A DNA stretch of 64,000 bases from Fulvivirga sediminis (GTDB taxonomy: Bacteria; Bacteroidota; Bacteroidia; Cytophagales; Cyclobacteriaceae). A model generated the notes under the pieces. It made no database searches and was not told where the DNA came from. It saw nothing but the letters and a program-made list of their open reading frames with translations. The stretch spans positions 124,001 to 188,000 of the forward strand of contig NZ_JAESIY010000002.1 of the NCBI RefSeq assembly GCF_016757215.1. The letters run 5' to 3'. A program made the position numbers and the translations under genes. The first letter of the stretch is position 1, and each line of letters opens with the position of its first letter. Shown here piece after piece: positions 9,283 through 17,873 of this stretch.

Positions 9283-10281
9283 ATGCATTATTCGAAAATT
9301 ACAGGACTAGGGCATTATGTCCCTGAAAGAGTAGTTACCAATGATGACCTTTCTAAACTCATGGATACAAACAATGAGTGGATCATTGAGAGAACGGGCA
9401 TCAGCGAAAGGAGATTTATAGATCCTAAAACGGATACTGTGGCCAACATGGCAGCCAAGGCCAGCAAAATGGCTTTAGAAAGAGCTAATCTCAAAGCTGA
9501 AGAAATTGATTTTATTGTATTTGCTACCATAACCCCAGACTATTTCTTTCCTGGATCGGGAGTGCTCTTGCAGCGTGAACTTGGCTTAGGCTCTATCCCT
9601 GCCTTGGATATTAGAAATGCTTGCTCTGGCTTCATCTATGCATTATCTACAGCCGACCAATTTATAAAAACAGGTATGTACAAAAACGTGTTAGTAGTAG
9701 GTGCCGAAATACAATCTACCGCCCTTGACCTCACCACTCGGGGCAGAGGTACGGCTGTTATTTTTGGTGATGGAGCAGGTGCAGCGGTGGTGCAGAGATC
9801 AGAAAATCCTGGAATATTGTCTACCCATCTACACTCAGACGGCAACTATGCTGAAGAATTGTACATAAAAGATCCTGGTAGCAGTCGTCCTCATGAAGAA
9901 AGACAACCAGATCAGATACTAGACACTTCTTCTTTCAAAGTACATATGAATGGAAATATGGTTTTTAAGCATGCCGTAGTTAAATTTCACGAAGTAATTA
10001 TGGAAGCTCTGGAAGCCAACCAACTGCAAAAAGAAGATATCGACCTCCTCATACCCCATCAGGCCAACTTGCGAATAAGCAACTACATTCAAGAAAAACT
10101 TGGATTGCCCAATGAAAAAGTTTATAATAACATAATGAGGTATGGTAACACCACCGCTGGTTCCATTCCTATAGCTATGAGTGAGGCTTGGGCTGAAGGT
10201 AAAATAAAAGAAAACGATATTTTATGCATGGCTGCTTTTGGTAGTGGCTTTACCTGGGCATCAGCTCTCATTCAATGGTAA
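9283..10281 (+). CDS. fabH: 3-oxoacyl-[acyl-carrier-protein] synthase III
   Basis: 332 residues, the normal length of KAS III. The Cys-His-Asn triad is complete: Cys114 (NACSGFIYAL), His259 (IPHQANLRI) and Asn289 (YGNTTAGSIP). The C-terminal GSGFTWASALI is also typical. The enzyme condenses an acyl-CoA primer with malonyl-ACP and starts fatty-acid synthesis in the cytoplasm; in Bacteroidota it usually prefers branched primers, which is family knowledge and not visible here. It stands alone rather than in a fab cluster, with an exact TAnnTTTG promoter and two small unknown genes following. Confidence 0.95.
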   Translation: MHYSKITGLGHYVPERVVTNDDLSKLMDTNNEWIIERTGISERRFIDPKTDTVANMAAKASKMALERANLKAEEIDFIVFATITPDYFFPGSGVLLQRELGLGSIPALDIRNACSGFIYALSTADQFIKTGMYKNVLVVGAEIQSTALDLTTRGRGTAVIFGDGAGAAVVQRSENPGILSTHLHSDGNYAEELYIKDPGSSRPHEERQPDQILDTSSFKVHMNGNMVFKHAVVKFHEVIMEALEANQLQKEDIDLLIPHQANLRISNYIQEKLGLPNEKVYNNIMRYGNTTAGSIPIAMSEAWAEGKIKENDILCMAAFGSGFTWASALIQW

Positions 10282-10333
10282 CTATTTAAAATGAATTACG
10301 TTTCGGTGTATTTAAACCGACTAAAAGACAAAA

Positions 10334-10558
10334 ATGAAAACAACAGTATACAACCCCAGCGAACTTGAAGTTCAATTTGCTAAAGCTCTGGAAAACGTAG
10401 CATCTATCTTAGAAAGCAACCTTCCGGGCAGTAGAATTATTGAAGTGGAGAACAGCTCTAAAGAGGATAATCCTATCTTGAAATTCAAAATCAATGATAC
10501 GGATGGAGATCCTCACGAGATAGTAGTAAAAGTGATTCAGACCCCAGACAAATTCTAA
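10334..10558 (+). CDS. Small conserved hypothetical protein
   Basis: 74 residues, acidic and soluble, no signal peptide or membrane helix. The composition (alternating LKFKINDTDGDPHEIVVKVI after an N-terminal helix) suggests a small alpha/beta domain. Codon use is normal and the gene sits between fabH and a second unknown gene with gaps of 52 and 3 bases, which supports real translation. I do not recognise the family and propose no function. Confidence 0.7.
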   Translation: MKTTVYNPSELEVQFAKALENVASILESNLPGSRIIEVENSSKEDNPILKFKINDTDGDPHEIVVKVIQTPDKF

Positions 10559-10561
10559 TTT

Positions 10562-11116
10562 TTGTTTACTGAAAGAGAATTTACATACCTATCCGATCAA
10601 GACTTTCTCCTAACTAAAAGGGAGATTATTGATAAGATTACTCAATATTTGTCAAATCTGGAGAGTGAAATCAAGCAAGAAATTCACTCTTCAGACTTTG
10701 AATTCCCCGATAATACATTTCTGAAATCAGGCAAAATTTCTAAGGGGGAGAACTTTAGAGGTCTTCCCTATCTTATTTTAGACTACCCCAGGCTATTTTC
10801 TTCAGAATCTATTTTCGCTTATAGAACCATGATGTGGTGGGGGAATTTCTTCTGTAATACTTTACATGTAACAGGCTCTGCATTAACTCGATTACCTCAT
10901 ACCATTATTCAATCTTCTTATCCATTATACATTCAAACCCATGGAGACCAATGGGACCACAGTCTAGAATCAGCTCAGCCCGTTGAGCGAATCAATTTAC
11001 AACCGGCACTTTCTTCCAAAATTGACTTTCTTAAAATAAGTCAAAAGATTCCATTATCAGAATACCAGAATCTCCCTATGGCCACGATCCATTTTATCAG
11101 GCAAATTTTAAACTAA
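10562..11116 (+). CDS. Conserved hypothetical protein
   Basis: 184 residues starting at a TTG three bases after the preceding stop codon, so translation is probably coupled. No ATG occurs before the middle of the frame. The protein is soluble, with an acidic helical N-terminus (about 1-60) and a more aromatic C-terminal half containing AYRTMMWWGNFF and YIQTHGDQWDHS, which has two His and an Asp that might bind a metal. I do not recognise the domain. Its neighbour is the 74-residue protein; the two may act together. It converges on the PorU-like gene with a 17-base gap. Confidence 0.72.
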   Translation: MFTEREFTYLSDQDFLLTKREIIDKITQYLSNLESEIKQEIHSSDFEFPDNTFLKSGKISKGENFRGLPYLILDYPRLFSSESIFAYRTMMWWGNFFCNTLHVTGSALTRLPHTIIQSSYPLYIQTHGDQWDHSLESAQPVERINLQPALSSKIDFLKISQKIPLSEYQNLPMATIHFIRQILN

Positions 11117-11133
11117 CTGCCCATTAACTTCTG

Positions 11134-14100
11134 CTACCTTAAAATGTATAGCTTACCAAAGCCGTGCTTAAAGGCCTTATCTGCTGAAGTTTCTCGATGA
11201 TCCATGCCCTGACCATTCTGCCTTACTATCACTCTGTAGAGATAGACTCCATTTGCTAGCTGATCACCGAACTCATCACGTCCATCCCAAGCAAAATCGG
11301 AAATGTTGTTACCTATATGAATAGGGCCTAATTCATCTTGAAAAATCTCTCTCACCACCTTACCAGAAACAGTCATAATCTGTATTTTGATCTGATCTGG
11401 AATCTCACTACCTGTAAGTGTAAAAACAAATCTTGTACTGGATGAAAAAGGATTAGGGTAAGGATAAAAATTAGTTATAGCAGATTCATTAACTACCTCA
11501 AAGTTCACCTGATAAGGCTCAGTACCCGAACTATTACCACTGGCATCTTCAGCATCTACACGCAAAGTATAAACACCATCCGCAAGACTTTCTGGCTTAT
11601 ATTCTATTCTAAATTCATTAGACTCATCTGCCGGAAACCAATGCACTTCACCTGAAGAAAAAGGCACTCTGGTAAACACACAGGTCTCACAAGGCTTACG
11701 TAAAAAGACATTTATATTGCTAGTATCATTCTTAAAAATAAATTGATTCTCGTCTTTAAGTCGAATAGATATCAATGGACTTGGCGCTACTATATCACCA
11801 TCCAGAATATACTGCCCATCAAAAGCGACATCAATCAGCGGATTTATATTGTCTGCCTTTACTTTCAAGTAATTAGACTTATCAAAAATATTATTATCAT
11901 AATACTGCTCTGGCACTTGGTAGCGATTAACAAATAAGTTATAATCATTCTCCCCTGCTCTACCCAAAGTAGGCATGGATATAGAAAATTGTGATGTATC
12001 TCCAGGTTGTGGAGCATGCACCTTCTTATTATATTTGACCGATGTTCTGGTAGAATTATTAAACAGTGAGTACTCTATCGATATAGAATCAGGAAAAGTA
12101 TATGATGATATGTTTTTAAAGGCATAATCAGCTTCAAAAACCTCACCCTCTGACAGCTCCTTGTCTTTTGCCGCCTCATCAGGAATTAAGAGTATACCTT
12201 CAGGCACTCCAGTATAGTAAACCTCCCATTTCACCAGCTGAGCAGCAGTAAGATTATCATTATCTTCAGAATATAACTTGACCCTTAATTGTGGATACTG
12301 GGTGGCATCAATATCTGAAAGATCCGTACTACCCATAGGCAGGTTACCCTTGAGCATCACTTCATCTCCACTAGAGGTTACACCCCATACTTCCAAATAA
12401 TTATTATCAGTAACCGGTATTTCGTCTGATTCCGCATAAGCAACCAGCGTTTGCCAATTAGAAGCAGGCCCTACGGCTGTACTGGTCATATTACCTGATG
12501 AAAATATCCCTGTAATAGTAAGGTTAGTAAAAAGCTGCGCCTCATTTCTGGGAGTAGTAGAAGCTCTGAGCATAGTAGCACTACCTGCAGGACTCCCCTT
12601 TTTACCTATCAAAATTACTGGCTCTCCGTTTTGCAAAGTAGCCAGACTGGCTGCTGAAGCTCCTATTTGCTCTAATTTAGACCTTACAGCAGGTGACCAG
12701 GATTCAAACCTGGGATTACCAATGGAGAACATCACCACAGAGTCACCTACATTTACATTGTCTATGTACTCCATCAAACCATCATCAGCAATATCCAACT
12801 CATTAAAAGTGAAGTTATTGATAACCTGAGGCTGCCTTCCGCAACCTCTGTTTGTAGTTACTCCCAGATAAGGAAGTGTAGTATTTCTATCAAATGCCAC
12901 TAAACTAACCGTATTATTTCGGCAATAGTATCCGTTATTAATTATATATTCTATACCATTTAATATTAAAGAGACATCCGCTATACCACTACCATTACTG
13001 GAACCAAATGTTCTTACAAATACATCTAAGGTATTAGTTTTAAAATCGATCCTTTGTCCCCCGTCGTTAAGCTCTAATCCGCTTAAGAGGTTATTCTCAA
13101 GCTGTGGATATTCTCTTTGCGACCAACCATTAGGACCATTATTAATATAAGTGAAGCTACTATTAACCCATTCTGTACTTTCTCCCTCCTCTGGCATAGC
13201 AAACTTTGACCTCCAATAATAAACCACACTATCATTAGCCGGCACGTTAGGCAGCAAGTCAGTTTTCCAGCTAGCCAATAACTTAGCCTGTACGGTCTGT
13301 TGTTTTTTAAAAGGGCTATTGAAAGTATTGGTCGTATCTATTTCTACAATATAATCTCGCCTGCCTGACAAGAGATCGCTGGCCTGAACCAGCAATTCCA
13401 CGGGCTGAGAATTTACGATAGCATAATTGATCGGATATAAATTCTTAGTTCCGAATAATGGAATGTATAAATTAAGAGTAGCCGAATTATTAGTTTCATC
13501 CAGCTCATCTATTTCATTGAAATAATCAATATCTATTTGAAACTGATTATTTCCTGCAGCATTATTTACCTCATTATTAATTATCATCACCAAGGTGTCC
13601 TGAAAATGAACACTGGCATATACAGAGTCATATTCGGCTGTGGTATTATCACTAAAAGAGCGAGATACGTGCACCCGAAGAGAATCATTAATGGTAACAC
13701 CAAAATTTCTTACAATAATTTTAAGCGCAAAAGAATCTACCTGAGCAGAAACAGGCTCTTCATTAAAAGGTTCTACATAAACATTATCGTCATTAGTCTC
13801 AAAATCCGACTTATCAGCTCCAAATAAAGTCAAAACCGGATCTCCGAGGTAAACCATTTGTTGTGCCTGAGTAATATTAGTAGGGTTCGCCGCCGTGCTA
13901 TTCATATATCTGGCTACTACTTCCTTCATTACATCTCCAATAGGCTTATGAATAAACAAAGAATCTCCATAAGCGGTCTGATAAAAAGTATCTGAATATT
14001 TCCTGAGTCTATCAGCAAAACCATACGACGTGCTGGCTGCAAAACCAATAGCTCCTCTATTATCTGCCAAAATCCAATCTTCTCCAAAGAGCACATTAAC

Positions 14101-16158
14101 ATTGAAAAATTGACCTGCGTTACACCCATTAATTAAAAACATAGGGTATTTACCAGGGTTATCGTATCCTAATACCGGATCAGTAGCAAAACCAATATCA
14201 ATATCTGTTACAGAAGGTGCAGAGTGACCAAAAAAGGTTATCAAATTCAACCCGTCATTTACCTCATCAGCCACATTAATAAGCTCTACCGTGCTACTTC
14301 TTTCCTTAGATATAGTCTTTACATCACCTCCCAAATAATCTTGTTCTGCCACGGCGGCAAAACTATCTGTATATCTTCTGAAAATAGTTAGCTGCGAGGC
14401 ACTTGCACCTCCACTTAAATGCAGCAGCTTTTTCCTCCACAGAGCATCAAAGGGTAAGCTTTCGGCCTCTTTAACCTTGTTAAGATAATTCAAAACCTGT
14501 TGTGCATTTACGGCAGGCAGCCTTCCTACAGGCACAGCTGGCTCATAAGTAGTACCATCAAGGCCTGCTGTAAACAAAACATCTGAGCCTGGATTTCCTG
14601 CAGATGGCACTAAATCACGTATTTGATAGGTCACGCCTAGCTTGGTCACTGAATAAAAGCCATTAGTGTTTCTGAAAAAATTAACAGAGGGATCTAACCC
14701 TTTGCCTATTAAAAACAGGTAACGAGGAGAACCATTTTCCACCAAATAGCGCATAAACTGATAAATGCTTAGCGAACTTTTTTCTCCATAATTGAACTGA
14801 TTATAGAGCTGATCCATATTTACTAACAAAGGTTTGTAAGAGCCTCCTTCTATAGAGCGCCGGTATTCTGCATAAGCCTCGACCGGATCTAAAGTCCCAT
14901 CTACTTCCTTTCTAAGGTGTTTGTTAGAGATAATGATATAGTCATATGCAGAAGCATCAATATTTGTAAATTCGATCTTGGTCAAAACAGGAGTGAGATA
15001 ATCATTACCATTCACCCAAAGCTGGCGGTCTAAGGCCGTATTATTTACTATTGTGTTTAATGACGACCCTGAAGAATTAAAGCCAATTTTTCTTACATTA
15101 TCGGAATCTGTGATATCATAGATGCTTGGTGAAGCAGGTACATTGGTCATCTCTACATAAGACCTGTTTCCTGACTCTGACTTTAAATATATTTTTTTGG
15201 AATTAGCGCCACCCAGGTTGAAATTTTGTGAATAGACCAAGTTGAGATAAGAAGTACTAATACGATCATTTCCACCACTCACTCCCAGGTCTCTAATGCG
15301 AACAGAAAGATTGCCTGAAGCACTTATATCCGACCAACTAATAGTAGATCGAAAAGTATGCGCCGTATAATCAGACCAGGTTGCTGTACCTAATGACCTA
15401 AGGCTAGCCGTATTTTGACCCACCAATACTTCTACCAGGTGATTTACATTGTCTCGCCCCATTAAAAGTACTTCTAGCTGAGGATTTTCCGCCGTACGAA
15501 CGGCATTACTGATGCCGCTAATAGTATAATCAAGTTGCTGACCTTCCTGTATCATTCTCCCTGTCCAGCCCTCTCCATAGTCAAAATAAGAATAGGTGGT
15601 ATAATCACCCACATTGAAACTACGACCAGCAGAATATTGATTAGTCATTAAAGAAAGAACAGTTTCATTATGTGCTGTCTGAGCAGGCAGGCCATTAATG
15701 TTATTTTCCTTGAAAGAATCCATCCTCTTACCTGCTAAGGGAGGAATAATGTTATAAGTAAGATAATAAACGGTAGTATCTGAGTATATATTATAAAAGC
15801 TATGTGGTTGAGCATTTTCAGGCTTATAAAGTTTCCGATCCATTGTACCATCATTCTTTTGGCCATAAAACTCTATATAATCACCGGGGTCAAACCTACT
15901 ATCTCCTTGTCCAGGAATATTAATAGCCTGCTCTACTCCCCTATGAAAAATCTGAATTCGCCTAGGATCCACTGCCACTACCGGAAATCCAGCACTCTCT
16001 AAATCGGCATAAGTAATCCTGTACATCCCTTCACGAGCCACCGGTATTTTATAGTACTGCTTGCTATAGTCTATCCACTCATTTCCATATTCCTGAGCCT
16101 GACCACTTAAGGCAGTGATTACCCCCACTAGTGCTATAATTATTACTCTACTTCTCAT
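11134..16158 (-). CDS. PorU-class C25 peptidase of the type IX secretion system (PorU2-like, very long)
   Basis: 1674 residues. Signal peptide 1-21 (MRSRVIIIALVGVITALSGQA). The gingipain-type C25 catalytic domain covers about 400-800 and holds both catalytic residues: His645 in TFFGHSAP and Cys679 in FLINGCNAGQF. Behind it come CARDB/Ig-like beta regions (about 820-1560) and a C-terminal FlgD-like/T9SS-type domain (YPYPNPFSSSTRFVF, WDGRDEFGDQLANGVYLYRV). PorU cleaves the C-terminal signals of T9SS cargo at the outer surface and attaches the proteins to lipopolysaccharide. P. gingivalis PorU is near 1160 residues, so this is markedly longer and may be the PorU2 type described for Cytophagales. 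It overlaps the PorV-like gene by 4 bases, like the known porU-porV partnership. Confidence 0.88.
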   Translation of the reverse strand: MRSRVIIIALVGVITALSGQAQEYGNEWIDYSKQYYKIPVAREGMYRITYADLESAGFPVVAVDPRRIQIFHRGVEQAINIPGQGDSRFDPGDYIEFYGQKNDGTMDRKLYKPENAQPHSFYNIYSDTTVYYLTYNIIPPLAGKRMDSFKENNINGLPAQTAHNETVLSLMTNQYSAGRSFNVGDYTTYSYFDYGEGWTGRMIQEGQQLDYTISGISNAVRTAENPQLEVLLMGRDNVNHLVEVLVGQNTASLRSLGTATWSDYTAHTFRSTISWSDISASGNLSVRIRDLGVSGGNDRISTSYLNLVYSQNFNLGGANSKKIYLKSESGNRSYVEMTNVPASPSIYDITDSDNVRKIGFNSSGSSLNTIVNNTALDRQLWVNGNDYLTPVLTKIEFTNIDASAYDYIIISNKHLRKEVDGTLDPVEAYAEYRRSIEGGSYKPLLVNMDQLYNQFNYGEKSSLSIYQFMRYLVENGSPRYLFLIGKGLDPSVNFFRNTNGFYSVTKLGVTYQIRDLVPSAGNPGSDVLFTAGLDGTTYEPAVPVGRLPAVNAQQVLNYLNKVKEAESLPFDALWRKKLLHLSGGASASQLTIFRRYTDSFAAVAEQDYLGGDVKTISKERSSTVELINVADEVNDGLNLITFFGHSAPSVTDIDIGFATDPVLGYDNPGKYPMFLINGCNAGQFFNVNVLFGEDWILADNRGAIGFAASTSYGFADRLRKYSDTFYQTAYGDSLFIHKPIGDVMKEVVARYMNSTAANPTNITQAQQMVYLGDPVLTLFGADKSDFETNDDNVYVEPFNEEPVSAQVDSFALKIIVRNFGVTINDSLRVHVSRSFSDNTTAEYDSVYASVHFQDTLVMIINNEVNNAAGNNQFQIDIDYFNEIDELDETNNSATLNLYIPLFGTKNLYPINYAIVNSQPVELLVQASDLLSGRRDYIVEIDTTNTFNSPFKKQQTVQAKLLASWKTDLLPNVPANDSVVYYWRSKFAMPEEGESTEWVNSSFTYINNGPNGWSQREYPQLENNLLSGLELNDGGQRIDFKTNTLDVFVRTFGSSNGSGIADVSLILNGIEYIINNGYYCRNNTVSLVAFDRNTTLPYLGVTTNRGCGRQPQVINNFTFNELDIADDGLMEYIDNVNVGDSVVMFSIGNPRFESWSPAVRSKLEQIGASAASLATLQNGEPVILIGKKGSPAGSATMLRASTTPRNEAQLFTNLTITGIFSSGNMTSTAVGPASNWQTLVAYAESDEIPVTDNNYLEVWGVTSSGDEVMLKGNLPMGSTDLSDIDATQYPQLRVKLYSEDNDNLTAAQLVKWEVYYTGVPEGILLIPDEAAKDKELSEGEVFEADYAFKNISSYTFPDSISIEYSLFNNSTRTSVKYNKKVHAPQPGDTSQFSISMPTLGRAGENDYNLFVNRYQVPEQYYDNNIFDKSNYLKVKADNINPLIDVAFDGQYILDGDIVAPSPLISIRLKDENQFIFKNDTSNINVFLRKPCETCVFTRVPFSSGEVHWFPADESNEFRIEYKPESLADGVYTLRVDAEDASGNSSGTEPYQVNFEVVNESAITNFYPYPNPFSSSTRFVFTLTGSEIPDQIKIQIMTVSGKVVREIFQDELGPIHIGNNISDFAWDGRDEFGDQLANGVYLYRVIVRQNGQGMDHRETSADKAFKHGFGKLYILR

Positions 16159-17231
16159 TTCTTATTTAAACTGGCCTTTAGTGAAAACACGTGTGAATAC
16201 AATGATTCAGACTGATCTCCTATATCTGTAAGTGCATAATCAATGGAAATCTCTTTTATCTTAACACCGATACCGAAGTTAGCCTGCATGGTAGTATAGT
16301 TAGAGCCATCGAAATCTGTTAATTCCTGTATGTTACCCATCCCTAGCCTTAAATAAGCCACTTTTTTATAATCTAGTTCCATTGCTACCGCAGGATCTAC
16401 CGAAATTAAATCTGAACTAACCACGGTATTACGTTGTCCATCAAAAGTACTGATAAGGTCCAGCGTAGCTAATACCCCAAAATTCTTAAATACTGAAAAT
16501 TGCTTACCAACACCTAGAATTGCCTTAGGAACTGTAACTTCTGTAGAATTTTCAGGAATTATGTTACCCGTTTGAGTATACACGTCTACCACCAGTTCGG
16601 TATTATGAGACCATGAATTAAAAGTGCCAGTAATATCTCTTAACATTAACCCGAACTTCCAATTCTTGCGTTCCAGTTGGGCTCCCGCATCTAACCCAAA
16701 CCCCCACGCTGTGGCAAACTCACCTGCAATACGGTGAATAACCTTAAAGGTAGCCCCTGTTTTTAGCCCTTTAATAAGTGAAAGCTTTCGAGCATAAGAA
16801 AATAGAAAAGCATAATCTGCCGCTGAAAAAAATTGAATATTATCATAGTTAATAGCTCCATTAGCATCATATAAGAAACGAGTATCTGGTATATCATCTA
16901 CCGCAAACCTTATAATGGAAATACCCAAATGACTAACAGAATCTATCTGAGTAGCAAAAGCGGCATAATCATATTTAGCTATGCCTGCAAAATATTCCGC
17001 ATGCATGAGAGACACCTCATACTGATCTTTAATACTTAATAAACCTGCCGGATTCCAATACCCGGAGGTTACATCATTAACCACTGCCGTTTGAGCATTA
17101 GACATGGCCAAACCTCGGGCCCCCACACCAATAGACAAAAACTCATTACTATACTTAGGAGTACTTTGAGCTAACAATTCATGAATTGCGCTACATAAAA
17201 AAATTAAAATAAAGGAGAAAAAAAGCCTCAT
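16155..17231 (-). CDS. PorV-family outer-membrane protein of the type IX secretion system (PorV2-like)
   Basis: 358 residues from the ATG at 17231 (a TTG six bases earlier is less likely). Signal peptide 1-22 ending HELLAQ. The first strand carries the family signature FLSIGVGARGLAMSNAQTAV followed by DVTSGYWNPAGL, typical of PorV/UPF0164 FadL-like barrels. The remainder is amphipathic beta-strands ending in an aromatic-containing C-terminal strand. PorV carries cargo from the translocon to the PorU sortase at the outer membrane. The stop overlaps the start of the PorU-like gene by 4 bases (ATGA), so the pair is translationally coupled. Whether it is the principal PorV or a paralogue cannot be settled in this window. 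Confidence 0.85.
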   Translation of the reverse strand: MRLFFSFILIFLCSAIHELLAQSTPKYSNEFLSIGVGARGLAMSNAQTAVVNDVTSGYWNPAGLLSIKDQYEVSLMHAEYFAGIAKYDYAAFATQIDSVSHLGISIIRFAVDDIPDTRFLYDANGAINYDNIQFFSAADYAFLFSYARKLSLIKGLKTGATFKVIHRIAGEFATAWGFGLDAGAQLERKNWKFGLMLRDITGTFNSWSHNTELVVDVYTQTGNIIPENSTEVTVPKAILGVGKQFSVFKNFGVLATLDLISTFDGQRNTVVSSDLISVDPAVAMELDYKKVAYLRLGMGNIQELTDFDGSNYTTMQANFGIGVKIKEISIDYALTDIGDQSESLYSHVFSLKASLNKK

Positions 17232-17423
17232 GATCAAATCCCTTAACTATTCACTTTACCCATAGAACAAGACCTAAATTTATAAATACTACCCTTAATG
17301 TACCAGCGTTTCTGCTCATTTATCTATAAACTCTCTAGAGCAAAGAAGCAATTTAATATAACAAAACAAATATATCGAATAAATATTTCAATTATTCAAT
17401 ATAACAAGCTAATATTTGTTACT

Positions 17424-17457
17424 TAGTACTTGGCCATACATAGTACTTTGCCGTATA
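17424..17457 (+). promoter_or_regulatory. Tandem 17-bp repeats upstream of padR (candidate operator)
   Basis: Two head-to-tail copies, TAGTACTTGGCCATACA at 17424-17440 and TAGTACTTTGCCGTATA at 17441-17457, agree at 14 of 17 positions. They end 32 bases before the PadR start codon. PadR proteins commonly repress their own operon, so these are the best candidate binding sites; the promoter probably overlaps them. Confidence 0.55.
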
Positions 17458-17489
17458 ATTGTATAGGTCAAAACTCAAAATAATAATTT

Positions 17490-17873
17490 ATGAATCTGGA
17501 AAACACGCAAGTGCAGATGCGGAAAGGTATTTTAGAATACTGTATCCTGCATATTATCTCCAGAGGTGAAGTCTATGCATCAGATATGCTAGATGAACTC
17601 ACCACTGCGAAGATCATGGTTGTAGAAGGTACGCTGTACCCCTTGCTTACTCGCCTGAGGAAAGCAGGATTAGTCGAATATAAGTGGGTAGAATCAAACT
17701 CTGGTCCTCCGCGTAAATATTACACACTCACAGAGCAAGGTCAGTCTTTTCTTGAAAATTTAGATACTACTTGGCATGAATTGATGAATTCAACGAAATT
17801 AATCACTTCAAGAAAAGAAAAAGACAACGATAACAACAACAGCACTTCTCAAGATCAAAACTCAAACCCATGA
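17490..17873 (+). CDS. PadR-family transcriptional regulator
   Basis: 127 residues. The winged-helix core spans about 8-85 (MRKGILEYCILHIISRGEVY, then VVEGTLYPLLTRLRKAGLVE and GPPRKYYTLTEQG), the classic PadR signature. A Ser/Asn/Asp-rich tail follows. PadR proteins bind DNA as dimers, usually as repressors. The stop overlaps the start of the PspC-domain gene by 4 bases, a PadR-PspC arrangement common in Bacteroidota, so it probably controls this operon in response to a membrane or ligand signal (inference). Tandem repeats at 17424-17457 are the likely operator. Confidence 0.93.
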   Translation: MNLENTQVQMRKGILEYCILHIISRGEVYASDMLDELTTAKIMVVEGTLYPLLTRLRKAGLVEYKWVESNSGPPRKYYTLTEQGQSFLENLDTTWHELMNSTKLITSRKEKDNDNNNSTSQDQNSNP

